A stretch of 61,582 nucleotides of DNA from Bryobacterales bacterium (GTDB lineage: Bacteria; Acidobacteriota; Terriglobia; Bryobacterales; Bryobacteraceae). Of this stretch, positions 42,327 through 51,819 are shown in pieces. Below the pieces are notes generated by a model. It saw nothing but the letters and a program-made list of their open reading frames with translations. It had not been told where the DNA came from and did no database searches. Within the stretch, counting starts at the first letter, position 1. Every line of letters begins with the position of its first letter. The stretch covers positions 1 through 61,582 of the forward strand of contig PMYB01000186.1 in NCBI GenBank assembly GCA_003170915.1. The letters are read 5' to 3'. The translations under genes were made by a program, and so were the position numbers.

Positions 42327-44213
42327 ATGTGCGGAATTGCGGGCATCGTTAGCTTGGAGGGCAGACCCGTTTTCGAGCGGGAAGTGCGGGATATGTGTGG
42401 GTCCATCGCCCACCGGGGCCCCGACGACGAGGGTTACTACTTCGGCGCGGGAGTGGGTTTGGGTATGCGCCGTCTGAGCATCATCGACCTCGATTCCGGC
42501 CGCCAGCCGGTTCGCAATGAAGATGGAACTGTCTGGGTGGTGTTCAACGGCGAAATCTACAACTTTCGCGAATTGCGCCGGGAACTGGAGGGGCTCGGCC
42601 ACGTTTTCTATACGCACACCGATACGGAAACCATCGTCCACCTGTATGAGGAATACGGAACGCGCTCGGTGGACCACCTGCGCGGCATGTTTGCTTTTGC
42701 GCTTTGGGACGAGCGGAAAAGGCAGTTGTTCATCGCCCGGGACCGGGTGGGGATCAAGCCGCTCTACTACGCCGAGACCGGCGGCCGGATTCTCTTCGCT
42801 TCCGAGTTGAAGTCCATCCTCGAACTGGCCGACGTGGAGCGCAAGCTGAGCTGGAGCGCGATGTCTCATCTATTCACGTTCCTCTCCACTCCGCCCGCGG
42901 AGGCCATCATCGACGGCGTACATAAACTCGAGCCCGGGCATCTTTTGACCGCCACGCCGGGCCGGGCGCCCATAATCGAGCCTTACTGGGATCTCAAGTT
43001 CGAGCCGGACTACGGCCGGGAAGAGGGCTATTTCGTCGATCGGGTACGCGGGCTTCTGGATGAATCGGTTCGCCTCCATATGGTGAGCGATGTCCCGGTG
43101 GGAGCGTTCCTCAGCGGCGGCATCGACTCCAGCGCAATCGTGGCCACGGCGACGGCGCTCACTGCCGAACCGCTTAAGACCTTCTCGATCGGTTTCAGCG
43201 AGCCCGATTATAACGAGCTGGAACACGCACGCGCGGTCGCCACGCGATTCCGGACCGACCATCGCGAGCTGACCCTCGGGCCGGACGCCCTCGATCAATT
43301 GGAGAACCTCGCGTGGTACCTCGACGAGCCCTTCGGCGACTCTTCCGCCATCCCCACCTACATGGTTTCCAAGCTCGCATCCCAAAGCGTGAAGGTCGTC
43401 CTGTCGGGCGACGGCGGGGATGAGCTATTTGCCGGATACGACAAATACCTCGTGGAGCGGCGGGAGCGAAGCCATACACCATTGCCGGCGTTCGCGCGGA
43501 GCGTGCTGGGCAAGATCGCCCGGACCATGCCCGGTGGCATGCGAGGGCGCAATTTCTTGCGCCACATGTCGTTGACGGGTGCCGAGCGTTACCTCGATGC
43601 CTGCTCGCTTTTCCCGCGCGACGACATGCGGAAGCTGTTCCGGCCGGAGGTTTTCGAGTTGCTCGCGCCCTATGAACCCTGGCGTTCCAAGGCCGCCTGC
43701 ATGGAATCGGGTAACGGCAACTGGCTGTCGGCCCTGCAACGCCTCGACGTGAAGAACTATCTGCCGCTGGACATTCTGACCAAGGTGGACCGCATGAGCA
43801 TGGCCCATTCCATCGAGACCCGCGTGCCTTTGCTGGATCACAAGCTGGTGGAATTCGCCGCTACCATCCCGCCCGAGATGAATCTGCGCGGCGGCACCAC
43901 CAAGTACGTGCTCAAGCAGGCCATGCGCGGCATTCTTCCCAACGGAATCATCGACCGGCCCAAGCATGGTTTTGCCATTCCCTTGGGCTATTGGTTTCGG
44001 GGCAAGTTGGGGGCCTATGTTCGCGACCTGCTGCTGGGAGAAAGCGCCCGGCACCGCGGGTTCTTCAATGGCCCCTACATCGAAGACCTGGTGGCCCGGC
44101 ACGAAAGAGGACGGAATCTCGACCTGCAGCTCTGGACTCTGATTTCTTTCGAGCTCTGGGCCAGAGTGTTCCTCGATCGAGGGGCCAAAGGACAGGCCTG
44201 CGAGGCGGCCTGA
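42327..44213 (+). CDS. AsnB-type EPS amidotransferase
   Basis: A complete 628-aa enzyme. GATase domain: Cys2 (MCGIAGIVSL), SIAHRGPDDEGYYF, VVFNGEIYNF and TDTETIVHLYEEYG. Synthetase domain: LSGGIDSSAIV near 260, LSGDGGDELFAGYDKY near 362, IETRVPLLDHKLVEFAA and RPKHGFAIPL. The layout is that of exosortase A system-associated amidotransferase 1-type proteins. It probably uses glutamine-derived ammonia to amidate a sugar acid. It is adjacent to GT4 genes and separated from the flippase by only 12 bp. Confidence 0.92.
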   Translation: MCGIAGIVSLEGRPVFEREVRDMCGSIAHRGPDDEGYYFGAGVGLGMRRLSIIDLDSGRQPVRNEDGTVWVVFNGEIYNFRELRRELEGLGHVFYTHTDTETIVHLYEEYGTRSVDHLRGMFAFALWDERKRQLFIARDRVGIKPLYYAETGGRILFASELKSILELADVERKLSWSAMSHLFTFLSTPPAEAIIDGVHKLEPGHLLTATPGRAPIIEPYWDLKFEPDYGREEGYFVDRVRGLLDESVRLHMVSDVPVGAFLSGGIDSSAIVATATALTAEPLKTFSIGFSEPDYNELEHARAVATRFRTDHRELTLGPDALDQLENLAWYLDEPFGDSSAIPTYMVSKLASQSVKVVLSGDGGDELFAGYDKYLVERRERSHTPLPAFARSVLGKIARTMPGGMRGRNFLRHMSLTGAERYLDACSLFPRDDMRKLFRPEVFELLAPYEPWRSKAACMESGNGNWLSALQRLDVKNYLPLDILTKVDRMSMAHSIETRVPLLDHKLVEFAATIPPEMNLRGGTTKYVLKQAMRGILPNGIIDRPKHGFAIPLGYWFRGKLGAYVRDLLLGESARHRGFFNGPYIEDLVARHERGRNLDLQLWTLISFELWARVFLDRGAKGQACEAA

Positions 44214-45374
44214 ATGGTGCCAATCGTGCAGTCGAAGAAAATCAAGCTGCTGCAGATGCTGACCAACTTCCATATAGGCGGGACGGAGAGGCAGGTCGCC
44301 AACCTGGCCCTGGGAATCGATCCCTCGCACTTCGATCTGCACCTGGCGTGCCTGCGGCATTCCGGCGAACTGCTGGCTGAGCTGGAGACGCTGCGGGTGC
44401 CCCGATCGGAATTCCGGATCGGCCCTCTGTATAGTCCGAAGACTCTCTGGCAGGGTATCCGGCTGGCCCATTACGTCCGAAGGAATCTGATACAGATCGT
44501 GCACAGCTTCGGTTTCTATCCCAATGTCTTCACCGTTCCGGTCGCCAGGCTGGCGGGGGCCTCCATCGTCGTGGCCTCGATTCGCGACACCGGCGACTTG
44601 TTGACTCCCATGCAGAGACGGCTGCTGAAAATGGTCTGCCGGTTGGCCGATTGCGTCCTGGTGAACGCCGAGGCAATCCGCGAGAATCTACTCGAACAAG
44701 GATATGACCCGAGCCATATCGTCGTCATTCGGAACGGCATCACGCTGGCGAAATCTCCCGGGAAAGAGCCGAGCGCCGTCCTCCGGCGGGAACTGGGAAT
44801 CCCGCTTTCCGCCCGTGTGGTGGCGGTGTTTTCACGCCTCAACCGGATGAAAGGAGTTCAATACTTCCTCGATGCGGCGATGGTTCTGGCAGGCAGATTT
44901 CCGGATGTGCATTTCCTGGTGGTCGGCGATGGTGGAAGCAAAACAGAATTGGAAGAGCACGCCTGCCGCCTGGGGCTCGGACAGCGGATTGTGTTTACCG
45001 GATTCCGGAGCGATGTTCCCGATCTGTTGTCCGAAGCCGCCATCTCGGTGCTCCCGTCTTTGAGCGAGGGCACCTCGAATACCCTGCTCGAATCCATGGC
45101 TGCCGGTATCCCCGTCATCGCTACCAGGGTGGGGGGCAATCCGGAGGTCGTCGAAGACGGGGTCAGCGGCCTGCTCGTGCCACCGCGGGATTCGGCCGCA
45201 CTCGCCGCCGCCACAGGCCGCCTGCTGGAGGACCCAGAGCTGGCCTTCAGGCTCGGTCAGGCTGGCATGCGGCGAGTATCCGAGATGTTCTCTATCGATG
45301 GCTCGGTGCATCAGACCGAGCGCCTCTACCAGCGATTGGTGGAAGCCAAGGGCCACGTATGCGAATCCTGCTGA
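44214..45374 (+). CDS. Glycosyltransferase family 4
   Basis: A 386-aa GT-B enzyme. The acceptor domain opens with LLQMLTNFHIGGTERQVANL. The donor domain has VFSRLNRMKGVQYFLDA near 203, FLVVGDGGSKTELE, VFTGFRSDVPDLL and the E-x7-E motif SEGTSNTLLESMAAGIPVI near 285. This matches the retaining GT4 transferases of EPS loci. Its ATG follows the TGA of the amidotransferase directly, with no gap. Confidence 0.9.
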   Translation: MVPIVQSKKIKLLQMLTNFHIGGTERQVANLALGIDPSHFDLHLACLRHSGELLAELETLRVPRSEFRIGPLYSPKTLWQGIRLAHYVRRNLIQIVHSFGFYPNVFTVPVARLAGASIVVASIRDTGDLLTPMQRRLLKMVCRLADCVLVNAEAIRENLLEQGYDPSHIVVIRNGITLAKSPGKEPSAVLRRELGIPLSARVVAVFSRLNRMKGVQYFLDAAMVLAGRFPDVHFLVVGDGGSKTELEEHACRLGLGQRIVFTGFRSDVPDLLSEAAISVLPSLSEGTSNTLLESMAAGIPVIATRVGGNPEVVEDGVSGLLVPPRDSAALAAATGRLLEDPELAFRLGQAGMRRVSEMFSIDGSVHQTERLYQRLVEAKGHVCESC

Positions 45375-46384
45375 TCGGCCCGCATCCGCCTCCGCACGGA
45401 GGAATATCGGTGCATGTTTCGGGAATCCATCGGCAATTGATGGCAGCCGGGGTAACTTGCAGCATTCTGGATACGAGCCTGGTTCGCCCCGGCCTCGGTT
45501 TCGGCTGGACCGTACTGCGCCACGCTTTGCGGGGATGGACCCTGCACCTTCACACCAATGGACACAATGTGAAGAGCTGGTTGCTGGCGTTGGGATGCGG
45601 GCTGGCCGGACAATCCCGTGGCGGCTGCATACTGACCCTGCACTCCGGGATGGTGGCCGGCTACCTGGAGACTGCTCCTCTTTGGCGCCGGAAACTGGCA
45701 GCCCTTACCTGCTCCCTGTATACCCAGGTTATTTGTGTCGGCCCGGAGACCAGAAGCGCCCTTCTTTCGCTCGGTGTGGATTCTCGGGGCATGGAGGTTT
45801 TGCCGGCCTTTCTGAGCGCCGGGAGCCCTCCAGTTTCGCCCGAATCCGAGCTCCAGGCGTGGATCGGACGGCATCGGCCTCTGTTTTCCACCGTGCTGTT
45901 CTTCCGGCCGGAGTATGGCTTCGATCTGCTGGTCGCCGGTCTCGCCCGGCTCAGTCGCCTCTATCCTTCGTTTGGCTGCATGGTAATGGGCAGCGGCGAG
46001 CAACGAGCCGAAGCCGGGAAGCGAGTCCGTGAAGCGGGTCTCGAAGAAAGCATTCTCCTCCTCGGGGACGTCAATCACGATGCCTGCCTGGCGTTGATGT
46101 CGGTTTGCGACGTGTTTCTCCGCCCCACGCTCGCCGATGGCGATTCGATTTCGGTTCGCGAAGCCCTATCTCTGGGCGTCCCGGTGGTGGCCAGCCGTGT
46201 CGGCGCGCGGCCGGCCGGCGCCATTCTGTTTCGTCCGGGCGATGTGGAAGAGATGCTGGCCGCGGTCGATCTGGCCCTGGCGGTGAAGAGAAGCAACCCA
46301 TCGCGGGCGGCGGGCTCGATGGATCGTTTGATGGAGATCTACCGCCAAGTGGATGGCTCCCAAGGCCGCTTATGTCCGACCTGA
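45359..46384 (+). CDS. Glycosyltransferase family 4, compact
   Basis: A 341-aa GT-B enzyme starting MRILLIGPHPPPHGGISVHV with a Gly-rich nucleotide-side loop. The middle has LHLHTNGHNVKSW and ILTLHSGMVAGYLE. The donor side reads YGFDLLVAGLARL, MVMGSGEQRAEAGKRVREAG, LLGDVNHDACLALM and FLRPTLADGDSISVREALSL, which carries the variant E-x7-E motif. It overlaps the previous gene by 16 bp in a different frame, and the C-terminus overlaps a short open frame at 46372. Confidence 0.88.
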   Translation: MRILLIGPHPPPHGGISVHVSGIHRQLMAAGVTCSILDTSLVRPGLGFGWTVLRHALRGWTLHLHTNGHNVKSWLLALGCGLAGQSRGGCILTLHSGMVAGYLETAPLWRRKLAALTCSLYTQVICVGPETRSALLSLGVDSRGMEVLPAFLSAGSPPVSPESELQAWIGRHRPLFSTVLFFRPEYGFDLLVAGLARLSRLYPSFGCMVMGSGEQRAEAGKRVREAGLEESILLLGDVNHDACLALMSVCDVFLRPTLADGDSISVREALSLGVPVVASRVGARPAGAILFRPGDVEEMLAAVDLALAVKRSNPSRAAGSMDRLMEIYRQVDGSQGRLCPT

Positions 46385-46632
46385 TCCCGAGCGAGGTCGT
46401 TCGGAAGCGGCGGCGTGCTGAAACCCGTTCTGGCAGTGCGGGCCTGCGCCTTGGATCGCGGCGGCGGCAGTATCTTCCGGCAATCCGAGCCGGGGCCCTA
46501 TTTGGGCGTGAACCAACGCGATCCGTGCTACGGCAGTGGTTACCGCGGACCACAAGCGACGATCACTGTGCCGTCATGGACAAGATCCTCGTCCCCCTGT
46601 CAAAGCCCCGCCTCAAACTCCACTTGGCGTGA
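46372..46632 (+). CDS. Uncertain short open frame, possibly the start of a lost gene
   Basis: The ATG overlaps the stop of the GT4 gene in the same way true operon genes do here, and the first residues (MSDLIPSEVVRKRRRAE) look protein-like. The rest is Arg/Ser/Leu-rich without a recognisable motif. It may be the N-terminus of a deleted gene followed by chance reading. No other gene is visible before 46922. Confidence 0.25.
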   Translation: MSDLIPSEVVRKRRRAETRSGSAGLRLGSRRRQYLPAIRAGALFGREPTRSVLRQWLPRTTSDDHCAVMDKILVPLSKPRLKLHLA

Positions 46633-46690
46633 GCAATCCGGTACATCGGGCCGATCGAAGTCGTGTCAGCATAACTTAGTGCCATGGGGA
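46629..46690 (-). repeat. Dispersed 62-bp repeat, copy A
   Basis: This copy shares GTGAGCAATCCGGTACA, then GAAGTCGTG and CATAA-type blocks in the same order and spacing with 57824-57886. On the minus strand both copies start with an ATG and read the same peptide core, TTS....YRIAH..W. The identity is about 70-75 percent over 62 bp. It lies in the 289-bp gap between the GT4 and AsnB genes. Confidence 0.6.
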
Positions 46691-46921
46691 TTGTGCCCTG
46701 GCAGCATGCTCAAGTGAACTGCCGCGGCAGGTCGCGCCGGCAACCATAGCTGGACCGAACGCCCTTCGAAGGCACGATGGCTTCGCTCCGGGGAGACGCC
46801 CATGAGTGTGTCTTAGGACGATGTCACTGATAGAGCGCTTGATTTAGTGCGAGCGTGCGGGTTCTTCGCGCGGCGAGGGGCTGGCGAATATATCGGTGCC
46901 GGACCGGGAAACAAGAGAGCT

Positions 46922-48859
46922 ATGTGCGGAATTTGCGGGATCGTAAATCTCATCGAGTCCGACCCTGTGGATCGGATGACGATCGAGCGGATGACCGACG
47001 CTCTCGCCCATCGCGGGCCCGACGACGCGGGGTGCTTCGTCAAGGGCCAGGCGGGCCTTGGCCATCGGCGGCTTAGTATCATCGACTTGAGCGGCGGCAA
47101 GCAGCCGATGTTCAACGAGGACCGCTCGGCGGCCATCGTCTTCAATGGCGAAATCTACAACCATCGGGATCTGGCCGCCGTATTGACCTCCGCCGGTCAC
47201 ACCTTCAAGACCCGATCCGACACCGAAACCATACTCCACGCCTATGAAGAATACGGCGACGACTGCGTTCACCAGTTCCGGGGAATGTTTGGCTTCGCCA
47301 TCTGGGACCAACGGAAACGCCGCCTTCTGCTGGCGCGAGACCGGCTGGGAGTGAAGCCGGTCTATTACTACCGCAACGGCCGCTTTCTAGCCTTCGCATC
47401 GGAAATCAAATCTCTGCTCGAGATTCCGTCGATTCCGCGGGAGGTCGATCCCGAAGCCCTCGATTTGTACCTGTCGCTGCGGTACGTGCCGGGCCCGCAG
47501 ACTATGTTCAAGAACATATTCCGGTTGCAGCCCGGGCACATCCTCGTGGCCGACGATCACGGTGTTCGAACCACGAAGTACTGGGACATCGATTATCCGG
47601 ACCAGGAACCGCGTTCGCCGGAGTATCTTCTCGAACGGTTCCGCGAGCTGCTCGACGAAAGTGTGCGCCTGCGTTTGCTCGCCGAGGTTCCGCTCGGGGT
47701 GTTTCTGAGTGGTGGACTCGATTCGAGCGCCATCCTGGCCACCATGAGCGGTGTCGCCGGCGGCGAAAGGGTGAAGACCTTCAGCGTCGGCTACCAGGCC
47801 TCGGGCCCCGAAGAGGAATCGGCCAACGAGTTCGAGTACGCGCGTCTCGCGGCCGGTACGTTTGCCTCCGATCACCACGAATACCGTTTGAACGCCAGGA
47901 ACTTCGCGGAGTTCGTGCCCGACCTGGTGCGGTACCTCGATGAGCCCCTGGCCGATCCGAGTTGTATCCCCCTGTATTTTATTTCCAAGTTGGCGCGCCA
48001 ACATATCACGGTGGTTCTCTCGGGTGAAGGCGCGGACGAGATTCTCGCCGGCTACGGGATCTATGGCCGCATGTTGGCTCTCGACCGGATCTACGGCGGA
48101 TTTGGGGCATTCGGCCGGCTGGCGCCGTGGATCGCGCGTCTCACGCCCTCGGAAAAGCTTCGGCACTATGTGCGGATGTGCGGTCAGCCTCTCAAAACCC
48201 GTTACCAGGGCGTGACCCGGGGCTTTAGCGCCGAAGGCAAGCTGCGGCTGGTCGGGGGGAATCGCATGAAGCAGTCCGACCGGCGATTGCGGGAGATCTT
48301 CGGCGGGTATTTCAAAACCGTGGAGAAGGCCTCGCCGCTCGACCAGATGCTGTATGTGGATGCCAAGGTGTGGCTGCCCGACGACCTCCTGATCAAGGCC
48401 GACAAAATGACCATGGCCAACGGCATCGAACTGCGCGTTCCGTTTCTGGATCACAAGCTGGTGGAATTCGCCGCCACGCTGCCATACGCTTCGAAGGTCC
48501 ACGGAAAGGGCGGAAAAACGCTTTTGCGCACGGCCATGCGTGGAGTCTTGCCCGACGCCATTATCGACCGCCCCAAAAAGGGTTTTCCCATCCCCATCGG
48601 GTCCTGGCTCCGCACGTCTTTGCGGCAGTTCACACGCGACTATCTGCTGGCCCGCGATTCGGCTTGCAGCCGTTATGTCGATCGCCAGGAAACCGCCCGG
48701 CTCGTCGCAGAGCACGAGCAAGGGGGCGCCGACCGCTCCCAGGAGATTTGGACGCTGCTGGTGTTCGAGTTCTGGCACCGGCATTTCATTGAAAACCATT
48801 CTGGTCTGGCGGCCGCGCAACGCCAGCGGCCGCTATTCGAGGAACAGCTAGCAAGTTGA
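46922..48859 (+). CDS. AsnB-type EPS amidotransferase, second copy in the intact cluster
   Basis: Translation must start at the ATG at 46922 so that Cys2 can act as nucleophile (MCGICGIVNL). The 645-aa enzyme has ALAHRGPDDAGCF, IVFNGEIYNH, SDTETILHAYEEYGDD, LSGGLDSSAILATM near 265, LSGEGADEILAGY near 370, IELRVPFLDHKLVEFAA and RPKKGFPIPIGSWL. It is complete. It is closer in motifs to the protein at 12572 than to that at 42327. Two such enzymes in one cluster suggest two different amidation sites (inference). Confidence 0.92.
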   Translation: MCGICGIVNLIESDPVDRMTIERMTDALAHRGPDDAGCFVKGQAGLGHRRLSIIDLSGGKQPMFNEDRSAAIVFNGEIYNHRDLAAVLTSAGHTFKTRSDTETILHAYEEYGDDCVHQFRGMFGFAIWDQRKRRLLLARDRLGVKPVYYYRNGRFLAFASEIKSLLEIPSIPREVDPEALDLYLSLRYVPGPQTMFKNIFRLQPGHILVADDHGVRTTKYWDIDYPDQEPRSPEYLLERFRELLDESVRLRLLAEVPLGVFLSGGLDSSAILATMSGVAGGERVKTFSVGYQASGPEEESANEFEYARLAAGTFASDHHEYRLNARNFAEFVPDLVRYLDEPLADPSCIPLYFISKLARQHITVVLSGEGADEILAGYGIYGRMLALDRIYGGFGAFGRLAPWIARLTPSEKLRHYVRMCGQPLKTRYQGVTRGFSAEGKLRLVGGNRMKQSDRRLREIFGGYFKTVEKASPLDQMLYVDAKVWLPDDLLIKADKMTMANGIELRVPFLDHKLVEFAATLPYASKVHGKGGKTLLRTAMRGVLPDAIIDRPKKGFPIPIGSWLRTSLRQFTRDYLLARDSACSRYVDRQETARLVAEHEQGGADRSQEIWTLLVFEFWHRHFIENHSGLAAAQRQRPLFEEQLAS

Positions 48860-48870
48860 GGAGAGCCGTC

Positions 48871-50064
48871 ATGCTGGAAGGAAACGACATCATCTGCTTT
48901 GCCAACGACTGGGACGGCGATCCCCTGAGCAAGAAGCACATCGCCTTGAGGCTCGCCCAGAAAAACCGCGTGCTGTGGGTCAACTCCACCGGGAACCGCA
49001 ACCCCACCGCGTCGGTCCGCGACCTTCGGCGGGCATGGAAAAAACTGCGGCAATTCTTTCGGGGATGCCGCCCTGTCGCCAAGAACATCTTCGTGTTCGC
49101 ACCGCTGGTAATTCCCTTTCACGGCAACCGGGCGGCCAGATGGGTGAACCGCCGGCTCCTGGCATGGAGCGTGCGCCGCGCCTGCCGGAAGCTCGGTTTT
49201 CAAAAACCCATCACCTGGACCTTCGTGCCCAGCTCAGCCGATGTGGCCGGCTCCCTGGGTGAGCGCCTGCTGATCTATCACTGCGTGGACGAGTTCTCGA
49301 AGTTCACCGGCACCGACGAGGCCGCCATTCTCGAGATGGAGCATGGACTCATGGAGAAGGCGGATATGGTCGTGGTTTCTTCCACCCGGCTCTACGAGAC
49401 TAAGCAGCGCTACAACCCCAACACCTTCCTGGTTACACACGGCGTCGATGTCGCCCACTTCAGAAAAGCTTGTCTGCCGGCGGTGGCGGCGCCGGCGGAT
49501 TGCTCGGAGCTGAAACACCCCGTCATCGGTTTCTTTGGCCTGATCGCCGATTGGGTGGACCTGGAGGTCGTTCGCCACCTGGCCGCCTCCAGACCGCAGT
49601 GGTCGCTCCTGCTGATCGGAGACGTTCAGACCGACACGTCGGCCTTGCGCGGTCTCTCCAATGTCCATCTCCTGGGAAGACGCAGTTATCAATCCCTCCC
49701 CGCGTATTGCAAGGCCTTCGATGTCGCCATTCTACCGTTCGTGGTCAACGATCTCACCGTGGCGGCCAACCCCCTGAAGTTGCGCGAGTACCTGGCGGCG
49801 GGCCTGCCGGTCGTGGCCACGCCGCTGCCGGAAGTTCTCAAACTCGGCGCCTTGGTGCGCATGGCGCGGACCCCGGGGGAGTTCCTCAACCAGGTCGAAG
49901 CCCTGCTGAACGAAGGTAAGCGTGGGCCGGACCCCGCCGTTTCAGTTCTCATGGAGCGGGAATCGTGGGATCAGAAAGTGGAAGACCTGAGCGGGATCAT
50001 CGCAAGTCTGAATGGCGACGGACAAAGACGGGGTCGGCTGCTGCCTGTGAAACGCGCGGCTTAG
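48871..50064 (+). CDS. GT-B glycosyltransferase (family 1/4-like)
   Basis: The ATG at 48871 is preferred over a TTG 15 bp upstream because it has a GAGGAG ribosome-binding site 8 bases ahead. The 397-aa protein starts MLEGNDIICFANDWDGDPLS and has an N-terminal GT-B half with LLIYHCVDEFSKFTGTDE near 135. The donor half contains VTHGVDVAHFRK, IGFFGLIADWVDLEVVRHLA, LLLIGDVQTDTSAL and FDVAILPFVVNDLTVAANPL, then KLREYLAAGLPVV. This is the type seen in EPS clusters as a late-acting transferase. It follows the amidotransferase by 11 bp. Confidence 0.85.
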   Translation: MLEGNDIICFANDWDGDPLSKKHIALRLAQKNRVLWVNSTGNRNPTASVRDLRRAWKKLRQFFRGCRPVAKNIFVFAPLVIPFHGNRAARWVNRRLLAWSVRRACRKLGFQKPITWTFVPSSADVAGSLGERLLIYHCVDEFSKFTGTDEAAILEMEHGLMEKADMVVVSSTRLYETKQRYNPNTFLVTHGVDVAHFRKACLPAVAAPADCSELKHPVIGFFGLIADWVDLEVVRHLAASRPQWSLLLIGDVQTDTSALRGLSNVHLLGRRSYQSLPAYCKAFDVAILPFVVNDLTVAANPLKLREYLAAGLPVVATPLPEVLKLGALVRMARTPGEFLNQVEALLNEGKRGPDPAVSVLMERESWDQKVEDLSGIIASLNGDGQRRGRLLPVKRAA

Positions 50065-50076
50065 CCAGGGGAACCT

Positions 50077-51819
50077 ATGCGCTTCCGCTTGGTTCCGATT
50101 CTGTTCGCGATGGTGGCCGCGGCCCGGGGCGCCGCGGTCGAGCCGCCATTTACTTGGTGGACCACGCACCCCCTGGCCAAGGTCAAGCCTCTCGATCCCG
50201 TCCCCAGCGCGCCGGTGAAAAGCGTGGATCTCTACGCGGGGCGCAACGAGTTCGAGCCCTTCCAGATCGTATTGCGGGCGAAATCCAAAGATCTCTCGGG
50301 TGTCGATATCGATTTTTCGGATTTCCGGACACCGGAGAACGCCGAGATCTCCGGGAAGAACGTGACCGTCTACCTGGAGAAGTTCGTGAACCTGAAACGC
50401 CCCTCTTCGATCGAAGGCGGTGACGGTCTCTGGCCCGATCCTCTGATTCCACGCGTGGATCGATATGCCAACGAGGCGCGCAACGCGTTTCCCTTCACCC
50501 TCCGGTGCGGCCGCAATCAGCCCCTGTGGGTCGAAATCTTCGTCCCGGTCGCCGCCCTCCCGGGAAAATACAGGGGCTTGGCCCGCATCTCTCTCGGTGG
50601 GACAGTGCAGTTTTCCGTGCCCATCAACCTGACCGTGTGGAGGTTCGTCCTCCCTTCCACTTCCACTCTCAAGTCGTCATTCGGTCTGAGCGGAATCAAC
50701 GCGCTCAAGCAGCATCGGGGCCGCTACACCAACGATGAAGATCTTCATTCCATCACCGGCCTGTACACCAAGGCGGCGCTGCTCCACCGCATCACCACGC
50801 ATGGAGGGAGCATGCAGCCCCCCAAGTTCTCCTACGACGCTGGCAAGATGCGGTTGGACTGGCGCGAGTACGATGCCGAAGTCGGGCCGTTCCTGAATGG
50901 CGTCGCAATTCCCGAAGGGGAACCGCTCCACGGTGCGCGGGCTACTTCGGCGGAGATTCGCACGCCCACTGTCTTCGAAACCGAGGAGCAGGAGAAGTCG
51001 TATTGGACGGAATGGACCAGGCACTTCCAGCGAAATGGTTGGGGCGACCGGCTATTCCTCTACCTGTGGGATGAACCGGCCAGCCGCGATTTCCCGGAGG
51101 TGCTCAAGCGCGGCAGGGTGTCGGTCCAGGCCGAGCCGAAACTTCGGAACCTGGTGACACTACCCTTCACCCGGAAACTCGAGGAGGTGGTTCAAATCTG
51201 GGTCCCCCTCGTCAATTGCCTGGAGATGAAGCCCGGCTACGCGGATTTCTGCGACGACACCCCGCCCCTCGACGCCTATGCCCGCCAGACCCAACCAGGC
51301 AAGAGCCTGTGGTTTTATCAATCCTGCGCCAGCCACGGGTGTAACATTGTGGGAGGACAGTATTTTACAGGGTGGCCGAGCTACATGATCGATATGCCCG
51401 GAGCCGCCAACCGGGTCATGCAATGGCTGGCCTGGAAGTACCGGATGGAAGGCGAGCTCTATTACAGCATGAATGAGGCGTATGGCCAGGATAACGATCC
51501 ATGGGAGAACATCCGCCTCTCTGGGGGAAACGGCGACGGGACCTTGTTTTACCCGGGCCGTCCGGATCGCATCGGCGGGCGAACGGACATTCCCATCGAA
51601 AGCATCCGGCTCAAGCTCATCCGGGAAGGCATGGAGGATTACGAGTACCTGGCTTTGCTCGCCAGGCTGGACGGTCGGCAGGCTGCCGACCAATACGCGG
51701 ATCGAATCGTGCAGAAGCCCTATCTTTGGGAATCGCGGCCGGAGGTTTTTCTCAAGGTCCGGCAGGATCTCGGTGAGGCGCTCGATCGGGCGGCAGCCAG
51801 GTCCGGCGGGACAATGTGA
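50077..51819 (+). CDS. Secreted DUF4091-type glycoside-hydrolase-like protein
   Basis: A 580-aa protein with a signal peptide (LVPILFAMVAAARGAA). A beta-rich N-terminal region (about 25-185) contains LYAGRNEFEPFQIVLRAKSK and FTLRCGRNQPLWVEIFVPVA. A TIM-barrel-like region has LFLYLWDEPASRD near 330, WVPLVNCLEMKPGYAD, LWFYQSCASHG near 410 and YSMNEAYGQDNDPWEN near 468. The C-terminal RLKLIREGMEDYEYLALLAR is the helical end typical of DUF4091 proteins. Family members are putative glycosidases. Glu/Asp in WDEP are candidate catalytic residues. The gene ends on the start codon of the histidine kinase. Confidence 0.82.
   Translation: MRFRLVPILFAMVAAARGAAVEPPFTWWTTHPLAKVKPLDPVPSAPVKSVDLYAGRNEFEPFQIVLRAKSKDLSGVDIDFSDFRTPENAEISGKNVTVYLEKFVNLKRPSSIEGGDGLWPDPLIPRVDRYANEARNAFPFTLRCGRNQPLWVEIFVPVAALPGKYRGLARISLGGTVQFSVPINLTVWRFVLPSTSTLKSSFGLSGINALKQHRGRYTNDEDLHSITGLYTKAALLHRITTHGGSMQPPKFSYDAGKMRLDWREYDAEVGPFLNGVAIPEGEPLHGARATSAEIRTPTVFETEEQEKSYWTEWTRHFQRNGWGDRLFLYLWDEPASRDFPEVLKRGRVSVQAEPKLRNLVTLPFTRKLEEVVQIWVPLVNCLEMKPGYADFCDDTPPLDAYARQTQPGKSLWFYQSCASHGCNIVGGQYFTGWPSYMIDMPGAANRVMQWLAWKYRMEGELYYSMNEAYGQDNDPWENIRLSGGNGDGTLFYPGRPDRIGGRTDIPIESIRLKLIREGMEDYEYLALLARLDGRQAADQYADRIVQKPYLWESRPEVFLKVRQDLGEALDRAAARSGGTM

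Noticed and set aside
47387-48820. 477-codon minus-strand open frame opposite an AsnB gene
   Set aside because: Mirror reading of a strongly coding GC-rich gene; no recognisable domain.
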